This document shows positions 43,676 through 52,031 of a stretch of 64,000 nt of DNA, piece after piece; positions within the stretch are counted from its first letter, which is position 1, and every line of letters starts with the position of its first letter. The notes under the pieces are model-generated. The model did no database searches and had not been told where the DNA came from. It worked only from the letters and a program-made list of their open reading frames with translations. The translations under genes and the position numbers were made by a program. The stretch is from CAYZJB01 sp964602985 (lineage in GTDB: Bacteria; CLD3; SB21), in contig CAZRTJ010000010.1 in assembly GCA_964602985.1 (NCBI GenBank), positions 46,688 through 110,687 on the forward strand, written 5' to 3'.

Positions 43676-44899
43676 ATGATCGTCTACACGGCTGACTGGA
43701 TCCTACCCGTCTCCACGGCGCCAATCCCACAAGGCGCATTGGTCACGGACGGTCAGCGGATCGTAGCGGTGGGAACGCAATCCGAACTCCTTACGCAATT
43801 TCCAACTGCCACTCAGACTGCGCTCGGACAGGCTGTGCTCATGCCCGGCTTGGTGAATGCCCACACTCATCTCGAGCTTTCTGTGATGCGGAATTCCATA
43901 CCCGACGGACTTTCCTTTTCGGAGTGGGCATACCGCGTAATCACCTCGCGCGCAAAATTTTCCGATCAGGCCATCTCCTCCGCCTGCAACCAGGCGGCGG
44001 TGGAAATGAAATCCCACGGAACGCTCGCCGTGGGAGACATTGCCAATCACGTACCGATTTCACGCGACATTCTTTCCAGGGAGAATTTGCTGACGCAGAT
44101 TTTCCATGAACTCACCGGACTGGCCGATCATTTGGCGGAGGAGAGATTCTCAGAGTTTCGCCGTCGCTTGGATGGACCGCATCAATCGGATGTCCGTGAG
44201 TCCCTCGCGGCGCACGCCCTGTATTCGGTTTCTCCGCGTCTCGCCCAGATGATCGATCGTGACAATCGCGTGTCTAACCGACGAACGTCCATCCATCTGG
44301 CCGAATCGTTAGACGAGGCTTCACTCCTGGAAACCGGCGAAGGTGCGATGAAGTCGATGATCCAAGCGCTCGGCCGGTGGGATGAGTCGTGGCGAGCGCC
44401 CTCCTGCAGTCCCGTGGAATACGCCTCCCGACTCGGTCTACTCGGTCCGGATACGCTGTGCGTTCACGGCGTACATGTGTCGGACCACGACATCGAGATC
44501 CTCCGAAACGCGGGCGCTGCGGTGTGCCTCTGCCCGCGCTCCAACCGCAAGATCCGCGTCGGCAAGACGGCCCCGGTTCGAAAGTACTTGAACGCAAAGA
44601 TCCCGCTGGCCCTGGGCACCGATTCGCTGGCAAGCAATGACGATCTGAATCTCTGGAACGAAGCGCGGGCGCTCCGATCCGAAGAGCCATCGGTGACTCC
44701 TACGGAACTCATTCGCATCATGACTCTGGGTGGGGCCTCGGCCTTGGGGATGGAGAATCGCATCGGAACTCTAGAGACTGGCAAGGATGCGCGATTTATC
44801 GCTGTAACCCTCCGCGACAGCACGTCTGATCCTGAATCGACTGTGCTCTTGGAATCTGGTCGAGTGCAACTCTTCTTGCCTGCCGGATCGCGGTCATAA
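43676..44899 (+). CDS. Amidohydrolase family protein (chlorohydrolase/SAH deaminase-like)
   Basis: 407 residues with the metal-dependent hydrolase plan of the ATZ/TRZ and SAH-deaminase group: MPGLVNAHTHLELS (HxH), SIHLAES, VHGVHVSD and LGTDSLASND (Asp), all in order. Members deaminate adenosine-like nucleosides or related compounds. Enzymes of futalosine-type menaquinone synthesis (aminodeoxyfutalosine deaminase) look like this, and a UbiE/MenG methyltransferase lies at 48299, but specificity cannot be set by eye. ATG 43676 is two bases after the guaB stop, so the pair is cotranscribed. Confidence 0.82.
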   Translation: MIVYTADWILPVSTAPIPQGALVTDGQRIVAVGTQSELLTQFPTATQTALGQAVLMPGLVNAHTHLELSVMRNSIPDGLSFSEWAYRVITSRAKFSDQAISSACNQAAVEMKSHGTLAVGDIANHVPISRDILSRENLLTQIFHELTGLADHLAEERFSEFRRRLDGPHQSDVRESLAAHALYSVSPRLAQMIDRDNRVSNRRTSIHLAESLDEASLLETGEGAMKSMIQALGRWDESWRAPSCSPVEYASRLGLLGPDTLCVHGVHVSDHDIEILRNAGAAVCLCPRSNRKIRVGKTAPVRKYLNAKIPLALGTDSLASNDDLNLWNEARALRSEEPSVTPTELIRIMTLGGASALGMENRIGTLETGKDARFIAVTLRDSTSDPESTVLLESGRVQLFLPAGSRS

Positions 44900-44924
44900 G
44901 AAAATCAGACGCGACTCACCTGCC

Positions 44925-45737
44925 CTAGACGATCCTCTCGTGCCCTGTATACACGTTGAAGCGGTCGTCTCGCAAAAATCCGACAAGAGTCATTCCCCAT
45001 TCGTTGGCGATCTTCACGGCCAGATTGGAAGGCGCTGAAACGGCGGCGACGATGGGAATGCCTCCGCTCACGGCCTTCTGGACAATCTCGTAACTCAAAC
45101 GTCCGCTGACCATCAGGACATTCTCGTTCGCCGGCACTTTCCCCTCGCGAAACAACCACCCCAGCGTTTTGTCAACGGCGTTGTGCCGACCGACGTCTTC
45201 CCGCAGGACGAGGCAATTCCCGGCGGCATCAAAAACCGCGGCCGCATGCAGTCCCCCCGTCGAATCAAAAACCGTCTGTCCGCCCTTCAGCTTGGCCGGC
45301 AACGCCAGCATCCATTCACTGCGGATCTGAAAGTCGTTCGTCGTTCGCCGAAACCGTTTCTCCTTCAGCCACTCCATCGACGTGCGGCCGCACACCCCGC
45401 AACTGGAGTTGACAAAGGAATGACGGTCGAGACTCTCCGACGACTCGATTCGCGAAAACGTGCCCCCATCCACCGTGACGTCCACGCGATTCTCTGTCGA
45501 TTCGATAAGGTTCTGGATGTTCGACGGTGTGCGCAGAAGTCCCTCCGAGACCAGGAAGCCCACGGCGAGTTCGGCGTCGTGTCCGGGAGTCCGCATCGTC
45601 ACCGCAATGGTTTGACGGCGCACTCCATCGGTGACGACAATCTCAACCGGTTCCTCGACCGTGATGGCATCGCGATTTTCCTTCCACGATCCGTTTTTGA
45701 ACTGACGAACGATGTGGTGGGCCAGCGGCTTGCTCAT
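44925..45737 (-). CDS. fdhD: Formate dehydrogenase accessory sulfurtransferase FdhD
   Basis: 270 residues. FdhD passes sulfur from IscS to the molybdenum cofactor of formate dehydrogenases. Present are FLVSEGLL near residue 63, the CGVCG redox/persulfide motif in SSCGVCGRTSMEWL near 112, and TGGLHAAAVFD, LREDVGRHNAVDK and SGRLSYEIVQKA at the C-terminus. No formate dehydrogenase is in the window. It converges with the amidohydrolase gene. Confidence 0.95.
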   Translation of the reverse strand: MSKPLAHHIVRQFKNGSWKENRDAITVEEPVEIVVTDGVRRQTIAVTMRTPGHDAELAVGFLVSEGLLRTPSNIQNLIESTENRVDVTVDGGTFSRIESSESLDRHSFVNSSCGVCGRTSMEWLKEKRFRRTTNDFQIRSEWMLALPAKLKGGQTVFDSTGGLHAAAVFDAAGNCLVLREDVGRHNAVDKTLGWLFREGKVPANENVLMVSGRLSYEIVQKAVSGGIPIVAAVSAPSNLAVKIANEWGMTLVGFLRDDRFNVYTGHERIV

Positions 45738-45750
45738 GCGATCCTTGCGT

Positions 45751-47508
45751 TTAGGAACGGACCTTGACGACCACCACGGTGATGTCGTCCGACTGTGGAG
45801 CCGCCTTCACGAAGTTCCGCACGTCTTCCGCGATGGCCTTCGAGGTTTGTTCCGCGGACAGAGCAGTCGTCTTTTTCAGGAGCGCTTCGAGACGCGGTTC
45901 TTCGTACTGCTCTCCACTTCCATTCATCGCCTCGGTGACTCCATCCGTGAAGAGCACGACACGGTCGCCCCGCTCCAGTTGGATCGTTTGGAATTCGTAC
46001 GACATTCCCGGCATCATCCCGAGCAGCAAGCCGCCGATCTCCAACAGGCTCAGGGTGCCGTCCGGACGAACCCAGTACGGTGGATTGTGTCCCGCATTGA
46101 CATAGGTCAACGTGTGCGCCCGCACATCCAGCAATCCGCCAAAGAAGGTGATGAATTTGTCCGCGCTTGTGTTCGCATAAATAATATCGTTCACCTTGGC
46201 CACGATCTCGTGGAAGGGTTTGCCTTCCCCGCTCAGCGCAAGCAAACAGGCCTGCACATTGCTCATCAGCAGGGACGCCGGAATTCCTTTGCCGGATACA
46301 TCGGCGATCGCAACCACGTACCGATGATCGTCTACCCGGATCACATCGAAATAGTCGCCCCCCACCTGCTGCGAAGGATCATTCAGACCGTACACTTCCA
46401 TGTCACCCAGGTCCGGAAATCGATCCGGCAACAACTCCGTCTGAATCTGTCGCGCCAGCGCCAACTCCTCCTCCAGACGCTTTCGCTCCAGCGAATCTTC
46501 AAACAGCCAGGCGTTTTCCAATGAAATCATCGCCTGGTTGCCGAGCGTAAACAGAAAATCCAGTTCATCATGGGTGTACGGCTGCGCGGAGATCTTCGTG
46601 CCCAGCAACAACAGCCCCTTGGTATGATCCTGCGAGCGCATCGGAACCGCGACGAGAACGCCTCGTTCGACCAAATCGTCGGGCACGTGGGGCAGTTCCT
46701 CCATGCGAACAGCCTGCGTCAGCCCGAACAGCCCTTCGACCGTATGGGTCGCGACATCCTTGAGATTCAGTCCCTTCTGATCGGCGGCTACGATGGTCAT
46801 TCCTCGTTTGAGATAGATGGCCCATTGATTCAGCATCAGTTGACCCATCAAACCGTACGAGAGCAGTTTCAGAATTTTTTGTGCATCGAGCGTCGCGTTC
46901 AACTCTTTTCCAATGTCAAACAATGTGTGCAATTCCTGAACTTTCCTGTCCAGCCGCGTGTTGACTTGTTGAAGTTCTGAAAAGACGATACCGTTTTGAA
47001 TGCTGGTCGCGGCGATATTGGACAAAGACCACAGGAATTCGATCTCACTCTCCCGGTAGGCCCCGCCGATCAGTTTCCTGCCGAACGCCACCAAGCCGAG
47101 TACGTCATTGCGCAGAACAATCGGGAGAAACAGTTTCATGTCAAATTGCTGAAAGAATTCGATCCACGGATAGTCCTGCGCGTTCACTTCCTCGATCAGA
47201 AACGGCTTGGCGGGAAGAGTCGGAATCGCCAGATGCTTTCCGATCATCTCGCGTGGAAGACCTTTGAGCGTGAAGACCTCCAGTTGATGATCGCCTTTGG
47301 AGAGGAGTACCACTCCGCGGTTGATCATCATTCGCCCCATGGGCGAGAGCAGGATGTTATCGACGATGGAGGTGAGATTGAGAGAGGAGTTGAGCAACTG
47401 ACTGATCTCGAACAGCGCGGACAGTTCGATCAGTTTGCGATCCACGTCATCGGCAACTTCGCCTCTCAGGAGAGACTGCCGCTCCGCATTTTTGTCGGAC
47501 TCATTCAT
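45751..47508 (-). CDS. GAF-domain PP2C (SpoIIE/RsbU-type) phosphatase
   Basis: 585 residues. An N-terminal GAF-like region (residues about 25-170), a second GAF region (about 190-330, KELNATLDAQKILKLLSYGL), a short coiled linker (RLEEELALARQIQTELLP) and a SpoIIE-type phosphatase domain with GGDYFDV, IADVSGKGIPASLLM, YVNAGHNPP and DGVTEAM, whose Asp residues bind Mn. Such proteins dephosphorylate anti-anti-sigma factors in stress signalling. It overlaps the preceding 52-residue membrane gene by 8 bases. Signal sensed is unknown. Confidence 0.92.
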   Translation of the reverse strand: MNESDKNAERQSLLRGEVADDVDRKLIELSALFEISQLLNSSLNLTSIVDNILLSPMGRMMINRGVVLLSKGDHQLEVFTLKGLPREMIGKHLAIPTLPAKPFLIEEVNAQDYPWIEFFQQFDMKLFLPIVLRNDVLGLVAFGRKLIGGAYRESEIEFLWSLSNIAATSIQNGIVFSELQQVNTRLDRKVQELHTLFDIGKELNATLDAQKILKLLSYGLMGQLMLNQWAIYLKRGMTIVAADQKGLNLKDVATHTVEGLFGLTQAVRMEELPHVPDDLVERGVLVAVPMRSQDHTKGLLLLGTKISAQPYTHDELDFLFTLGNQAMISLENAWLFEDSLERKRLEEELALARQIQTELLPDRFPDLGDMEVYGLNDPSQQVGGDYFDVIRVDDHRYVVAIADVSGKGIPASLLMSNVQACLLALSGEGKPFHEIVAKVNDIIYANTSADKFITFFGGLLDVRAHTLTYVNAGHNPPYWVRPDGTLSLLEIGGLLLGMMPGMSYEFQTIQLERGDRVVLFTDGVTEAMNGSGEQYEEPRLEALLKKTTALSAEQTSKAIAEDVRNFVKAAPQSDDITVVVVKVRS

Positions 47509-47659
47509 GGTCTTCCAGTCGTTGCCGCCACTTGTCTTTCAGGCGCTTCCTGGTGTCTCGCAGTCTTCGGTTTCTGGAACGACTCATCCAGATCATGTAC
47601 GTGAACAGGATCAGACCCGCTGCGATCACCAGAATGTTGACAAGATCCGGAGCGATCAT
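47501..47659 (-). CDS. 52-residue single-pass membrane protein coupled to the phosphatase
   Basis: Found by reading the gap: ATG 47659 overlaps the cyclodeaminase stop as ATGA, and its TGA at 47501 overlaps the phosphatase start by 8 bases. The product has one membrane helix (LVNILVIAAGLILFTYMIWM) followed by a very basic, helical tail (SRSRNRRLRDTRKRLKDKW). Overlap on both sides is strong evidence of translation. Function unknown; its place suggests membrane tethering of the phosphatase. Confidence 0.75.
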   Translation of the reverse strand: MIAPDLVNILVIAAGLILFTYMIWMSRSRNRRLRDTRKRLKDKWRQRLEDHE

Positions 47660-48291
47660 CCGTTTGCAAACGTCGATTCGACGTGATTCCGCACGGCCGT
47701 CGCCCGCTCATCGACTTGCTTCATCCAGAGGCTCGCCTTCGCCTTTACGTCGGAGGCAAATTGTCCGTCGCGCAGACCCAAAGTATTGATCATGACGTTG
47801 TACCAAGCGCCGCGGCACGCAGCCTGGATGACGAGGGCCGAGACCCCCGCGTCGCTGACCGCGTTGGTGTTGCCCTTGCGGGCAGCCGCGTCGGCCAGAT
47901 CCATGGCGGCCCGACACAACTCCATCACCTCGAGCGGCACGCGGGTCGCGTTTTGCATGGCCGATTCCACCGCTTGGCTGCGACGTCCTTTCTCCTCGTC
48001 CGTATTCTTCGGCAAGGCAAAGGCCGCCATGACCTCCGTAAAGGCCTGCGTGTCCCGATCGACGCACTCGGTCAGTCGACGACGCAACTCCTCGGCGGCA
48101 GGGACCAGACGTTTCATTTCCTCCTCCACGGCCGCGTATTTCTTCTTACCGAGGGTGACGCGTGCCACCATCGCCGCCAACGCCGAGCCGAGAGCTCCCG
48201 CCAATGCGGAAACACTGCCTCCGCCCGGCGCCGCACTCTCCGAGGCCAGTTCGTCCAGAAATACCGTCACTTTTTTTTGGGTCAAAGACAT
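47656..48291 (-). CDS. Cyclodeaminase/cyclohydrolase family protein (FTCD-C/FchA-like)
   Basis: 211 residues, all-helical, with the opening FLDELASESAAPGGGSVSALAGALGSALAAMV typical of the formiminotransferase-cyclodeaminase C-terminal domain and of FchA (methenyltetrahydrofolate cyclohydrolase). It would act in one-carbon folate metabolism. The gene starts about seven bases after ubiE ends. Which of the two activities it has is not decided. Confidence 0.88.
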   Translation of the reverse strand: MSLTQKKVTVFLDELASESAAPGGGSVSALAGALGSALAAMVARVTLGKKKYAAVEEEMKRLVPAAEELRRRLTECVDRDTQAFTEVMAAFALPKNTDEEKGRRSQAVESAMQNATRVPLEVMELCRAAMDLADAAARKGNTNAVSDAGVSALVIQAACRGAWYNVMINTLGLRDGQFASDVKAKASLWMKQVDERATAVRNHVESTFANG

Positions 48292-48298
48292 GGTTCAC

Positions 48299-49090
48299 CT
48301 ACGCTTTCATTCCACAATACACACTGACCACACCCAACGTCATATCAAAATACCGAACCTCTGAAAAACCTGCTTCCCGCAGCAACGCCGCAAAATCCTC
48401 CCGTTCCGGAAATCGCAACACGCTGTGCGGAAGGTAATGATACGCTTTTTTATCATGGGAAATCAAACTGCCGATCCAGGGCAGAATTTTCAGGAAATAG
48501 AAATGATACAACTGTCGAAGACCGATCAGACGCGGACGGGAGAACTCCAGAATCACGACGAGTCCTGAGTCTTTCAGGACCCGGCACATTTCACGGAGCG
48601 CCGCGGGGATATCGGAGACGTTGCGGATCCCGAACGCAATCGTCACGGCATCGACCGATCCGGACGGCAGCGGCAGGTTTTCCGCGTCCCCTGCGACCAG
48701 TCCGATCTGTCGGTCCGCGTCCTTTCGCCGAATCTTCGCCAACCCGTGCCGAAGCATGCCGACCGACAAGTCCACCCCCACGACTTTGTAGGCGCCTTCT
48801 TTGACGGCCATCAAAGCCACATCGCCCGTCCCGGTGGCCAGATCGACCAGACGCGGATTCATGCGGAAGTTGATCAGCCGCAACATCTGCCTGCGCCAAT
48901 ACACATCGATGCCGAGGCTCAGTACGTGGTTTAACAAATCGTAACGCGGCGCCACCGCATCGAACATGCGGCGGACAAATTTCTTTTTTTCTTCCGGGGG
49001 AGGCAGATAGGAATTCAAACGAACATTCGCTTTTGTAAATGTCCAGACTGACCGGCAGTCTTCCTTCCGTGAAGCGAGCGTGTAGAACAT
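48299..49090 (-). CDS. ubiE: Demethylmenaquinone/ubiquinone methyltransferase UbiE/MenG
   Basis: 263 residues from ATG 49090. Class I SAM methyltransferase with motif I VDLATGTGDVALMAV near residue 86, DAVTIAFGIRNVSD and FSRPRLIGLRQLYHFYF near 185-200, the diagnostic UbiE/MenG pattern. It performs the last C-methylation of menaquinone. The start is uncertain: the frame is open far upstream, and the conserved domain begins with RRMFDAVAPRYD. A gap of 53 bases separates it from the preceding transglutaminase-like gene. Confidence 0.88.
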   Translation of the reverse strand: MFYTLASRKEDCRSVWTFTKANVRLNSYLPPPEEKKKFVRRMFDAVAPRYDLLNHVLSLGIDVYWRRQMLRLINFRMNPRLVDLATGTGDVALMAVKEGAYKVVGVDLSVGMLRHGLAKIRRKDADRQIGLVAGDAENLPLPSGSVDAVTIAFGIRNVSDIPAALREMCRVLKDSGLVVILEFSRPRLIGLRQLYHFYFLKILPWIGSLISHDKKAYHYLPHSVLRFPEREDFAALLREAGFSEVRYFDMTLGVVSVYCGMKA

Positions 49091-49143
49091 CGGCCGGCGC
49101 TGCCATTCGCCGCGTTGGGCGCCGTCCAGACTACGCCCTGCGA

Positions 49144-49905
49144 CTACTCTTCGCCATTCAATCTTCCCACGGCCTTTACCGAAGGCCGCTCCAGATCGTG
49201 CCAGCCGATGTCTCCCGGGCGATGTCCGGCACGGGTCATTTCCCAGATGGAAAACGCACCGCCATCGTATCGAACCGGCTTCTCGCCGCGCGCACCTTCG
49301 ATCGCCAGCAACAAATGTCCCGGTACATCGACATAGCCCGTTTGGTATCCGGCCGCCTTCAGCATCGCTCCGGCCAAAATGACTTTGTCTTCGCAATCGC
49401 CATTTCGATCATACAACGTCTCGATTCCATACTTGTAGTAATCTCGATGATGGCGCGGGTACGTGCGATCCATGAATTCGTCTCTTCGATACGCAATTCC
49501 GGACTGGACGAATGAGCCGATGAACAAGACCGGATCCAAGCCCTGCCATTCTGCAAACCGACGCAAGCGGCCCGCCAATTCGACCATATCCTCCGCGCTC
49601 CGGTTGATCATGGATTCCGTGTTCCGGTCCTGATTGGTCCGGATCCGATACGCCAGTTTTTCCGTCGCGATTCGATATCGTACCGTGTACGCCTGGCGAT
49701 CATGCAGGAAAACGATTGCGTCCTGGAGGTACTCGACGGTGTCATTGGGAAGATCGAGTTGAAAAGAACCTTTGGCGACGACCGCGTCGTACACCGCCAC
49801 GGACGACGAGTCCGTTTCACTTCGATCGCAAAGTAACCAAGCCACAGTTACGAATCCAACCAAAACTGTCTGCCTGAGTCGTCGGGACAGCGTGATAGAG
49901 ATCAC
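49144..49905 (-). CDS. Transglutaminase-like cysteine protease, membrane anchored
   Basis: 253 residues with an N-terminal hydrophobic signal (TVLVGFVTVAWLLC) and a transglutaminase-like core: LYDRNGDCEDKVILAGAML (catalytic Cys) near residue 165 and VDVPGHLLLAIE (His) near 190. The family acts on peptides or in envelope assembly; target unknown. The GTG at 49905 is chosen because AAAGGAG lies 8 bases upstream; GTG 49914 would sit against it. A 10-base inverted repeat upstream can pair with that ribosome site. Confidence 0.78.
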   Translation of the reverse strand: MISITLSRRLRQTVLVGFVTVAWLLCDRSETDSSSVAVYDAVVAKGSFQLDLPNDTVEYLQDAIVFLHDRQAYTVRYRIATEKLAYRIRTNQDRNTESMINRSAEDMVELAGRLRRFAEWQGLDPVLFIGSFVQSGIAYRRDEFMDRTYPRHHRDYYKYGIETLYDRNGDCEDKVILAGAMLKAAGYQTGYVDVPGHLLLAIEGARGEKPVRYDGGAFSIWEMTRAGHRPGDIGWHDLERPSVKAVGRLNGEE

Positions 49906-49915
49906 TTTGATCACT

Positions 49916-49947
49916 CCTTTAGAAGTTAGGGGCTTGTCTTCTAAAGG
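49916..49947 (-). promoter_or_regulatory. Inverted repeat overlapping the ribosome binding site of the transglutaminase-like gene
   Basis: Minus strand CCTTTAGAAG, 12-base loop, CTTCTAAAGG: a perfect 10-base stem whose 3-prime arm contains AAAGG of the AAAGGAG ribosome site. If transcribed, it would hide the site and could control translation. No T-run follows, so it is not an intrinsic terminator. Confidence 0.6.
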
Positions 49948-50069
49948 GTCCAGGGTTTTCGATCCATCTTCCGTAAAGGAAGTGTGTAAACAACAACTGT
50001 GCCGCTAGCCCGGTATCCCTCGTGCTTCGTTATCTATTGAAAAATCTGCAACGTGAAAAAAATCCTGAG

Positions 50070-50777
50070 TTACAGGCTCTTCAGATTACGGAATTTTGTC
50101 GCCTGGCGTCGGGAAAGTGTGACAAGGGTCGGACCGGTAAGAGTCACCTGAAGGCTTTGGTCAAACCACGGATCGATCTTGTCGATCCAGGACAGGTTGA
50201 TAATTTGCCGGCGGTTGGCACGAAAGAACAAGGTAGGATCAAGTTTTTCCTCCAGCGCATTCAGAGATCGCAAAATCAGCGGGCTTTTGTTGTCGAAGTG
50301 AACGCGACAGTAGTTTCCTTCGGACTCGAACAGGCGGATATTTTTGAGTGTGACGAACCAGCACTGTTCACCATCTTTGACGAAAACTTGCGATGCTCCG
50401 TCCAGATGTCCCCGGGGAGACATTGGAGCGATGCGCGTTCGCAATTTCTCTATGGCCGGTGCCAATCGAACCGGATCGATCGGTTTCATCAGATAGTCGA
50501 GTGCGTTGACGTCGAATGCCTTCAGCGCATACTGATCGTACGCCGTCGTAAAGATCACATGCGGCACCGATGACATGTCCGCGAGCATGTCGAACACATT
50601 CCGCCCGGGCATCTGGATGTCCAGAAAGACCGCGTCCGGATGATGTCGATCGATCAGCGTTTGAGCTTCATCGGCATTGGCGGCTTCCCCGACGATCTCC
50701 ACGTCGGAAACTTCCGTCAGCAACCGGCGCAGTTCGTTTCGGGCAAGGCGCTCGTCGTCGACTACGAGTACGGTCAT
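50070..50777 (-). CDS. LytTR-family response regulator
   Basis: 235 residues. The receiver domain opens MTVLVVDDERLARNEL and has the phospho-acceptor in DAVFLDIQMPG near residue 54 and the Lys of YLMKPID. The LytTR DNA-binding domain begins about residue 130 (VTLKNIRLFESEGNYCRVHF) and ends FRANRRQIINLSWI. Its ATG (50777) overlaps the kinase stop by four bases, so both make one two-component system. Confidence 0.95.
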   Translation of the reverse strand: MTVLVVDDERLARNELRRLLTEVSDVEIVGEAANADEAQTLIDRHHPDAVFLDIQMPGRNVFDMLADMSSVPHVIFTTAYDQYALKAFDVNALDYLMKPIDPVRLAPAIEKLRTRIAPMSPRGHLDGASQVFVKDGEQCWFVTLKNIRLFESEGNYCRVHFDNKSPLILRSLNALEEKLDPTLFFRANRRQIINLSWIDKIDPWFDQSLQVTLTGPTLVTLSRRQATKFRNLKSL

Positions 50778-51808
50778 CCGCGCACCGGTATGTGCAACTG
50801 CACCCGCACGCGATCGGGCGTCGAGGTGTCGATGCGCAAGGCGGCATCGTCGCCGTAGATCAGCTTCAACCTCTGGCGCACGTTGGCCAGACCGACTTGT
50901 GTGCCGCCGTTTCCGTTGGCCCACGTTCCGGAATTTTCCACCGTCAGAATCATCCGGTCTTTGTCGAGCGAGGTTCTGATTTCCACCCTCCCGCCTCTTG
51001 TGAGTCTGGAAATACCGTGTTTGACGGCATTTTCGACAAGCGTCTGCACCGAAAGAACCGGAACCGGCACATCCATGGCCGCCGGATCGAGTTCCATGTG
51101 CGTGTGCAACCGCTCTTCAAACCGGAGCGATTCGATCTCCAGATAATCGCGGACAACTTGCATCTCCGTTTGGAGCGTCGCCGTTTGCGAGTCGCCCGCC
51201 TTGAGTGTGTACCGGAGGATATTGGACAATTTCGTAACGGCTTCGTGTGCTTTGGACGGATTCTCGATGGTCAATGCGCGGATCGTATTCAGCGAATTGA
51301 ATAGAAAATGCGGATTGAGTTGCGACTTGAGCGAAGACAACTCTGTTTCCTTCAGCGAGGAGGTCAACTGAACCGCGCGCAACTCGTTTCTGCGGGAATT
51401 TTCCAAATAATGAACCCCGATGTACAGGCTCATCCAGACAAACACCACCACACTCAAGTTAAAACCATTGATCAGCAGGACGCCGGGCGTAAGTGAGGAG
51501 AACTCGATCGCTTGGTAAACTCCTATCCGCACCGCTATCGCCAATAGCGTCAGGAGAGCGCCTCCCGCAAGACTGGCCAGCGTCACACGGAAGATAAGCG
51601 GCAGCACGCCGATCGAGACCCACCGAGCGAGGTGGAATACGCGTCGCATCGCATGTGTGATCCCGATGCCGGCGGAGGAAATCGCGATGAACGTGACGAT
51701 CGCGTCTTCCGACCATTTGCCAAACGCGCGCATCAGCACCGTGTTGACGACGGCATACAAACCCCAACCGGCGATCTGGCAGATCCAGTATTTTGTCTCT
51801 CGGCTCAT
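50774..51808 (-). CDS. LytS/YehU-type sensor histidine kinase
   Basis: 344 residues with four to five N-terminal membrane helices and a His_kinase domain of the LytS class: LKSQLNPHFLFNSLNTIRAL contains the phospho-acceptor His, followed by TLVENAVKHGI (N box), VGLANVRQRLKLIYG. It signals to the adjacent LytTR regulator. Start ATG 51808, 14 bases after the 69-residue gene. The stimulus is unknown. Confidence 0.93.
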   Translation of the reverse strand: MSRETKYWICQIAGWGLYAVVNTVLMRAFGKWSEDAIVTFIAISSAGIGITHAMRRVFHLARWVSIGVLPLIFRVTLASLAGGALLTLLAIAVRIGVYQAIEFSSLTPGVLLINGFNLSVVVFVWMSLYIGVHYLENSRRNELRAVQLTSSLKETELSSLKSQLNPHFLFNSLNTIRALTIENPSKAHEAVTKLSNILRYTLKAGDSQTATLQTEMQVVRDYLEIESLRFEERLHTHMELDPAAMDVPVPVLSVQTLVENAVKHGISRLTRGGRVEIRTSLDKDRMILTVENSGTWANGNGGTQVGLANVRQRLKLIYGDDAALRIDTSTPDRVRVQLHIPVRG

Positions 51809-51821
51809 CGAGCGGGATGCC

Positions 51822-52031
51822 TTATCCTTCTCGGTCGGATTTTCGCCACAGCAGACGAGCCACCTGTATGCCAGCGCTCGCCAGCATACCGATACCGATC
51901 CCCAAACCGAGATTGCCGATCGCGGAACCCAGTGCCGTGCCCATCGCAATTCCATATGCCGTCCAAAGCGCCGGATTCGTTTCCCTTCTGCAGCATGCCT
52001 TGAAGATACGCATAAACGTCCTTTCGTTCAT
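51822..52031 (-). CDS. 69-residue glycine-zipper membrane protein
   Basis: 69 residues with a Gly/Ala-rich membrane stretch (AMGTALGSAIGNLGLGIGIG) that has GxxxG spacing, Cys-Cys near residue 13 and a basic end. Its ATG directly abuts the preceding hydrolase stop (no base between), and the kinase follows 14 bases after its own stop. I recognise no family; the tight packing supports a real gene in the operon. Confidence 0.65.
   Translation of the reverse strand: MNERTFMRIFKACCRRETNPALWTAYGIAMGTALGSAIGNLGLGIGIGMLASAGIQVARLLWRKSDREG

Noticed and set aside
47505..47711. 68-codon minus-strand frame in the gap before the phosphatase
   Set aside because: It lies in another frame from the 52-residue gene and gives a polar, motif-free product; the 52-residue frame has stop/start overlaps on both sides.
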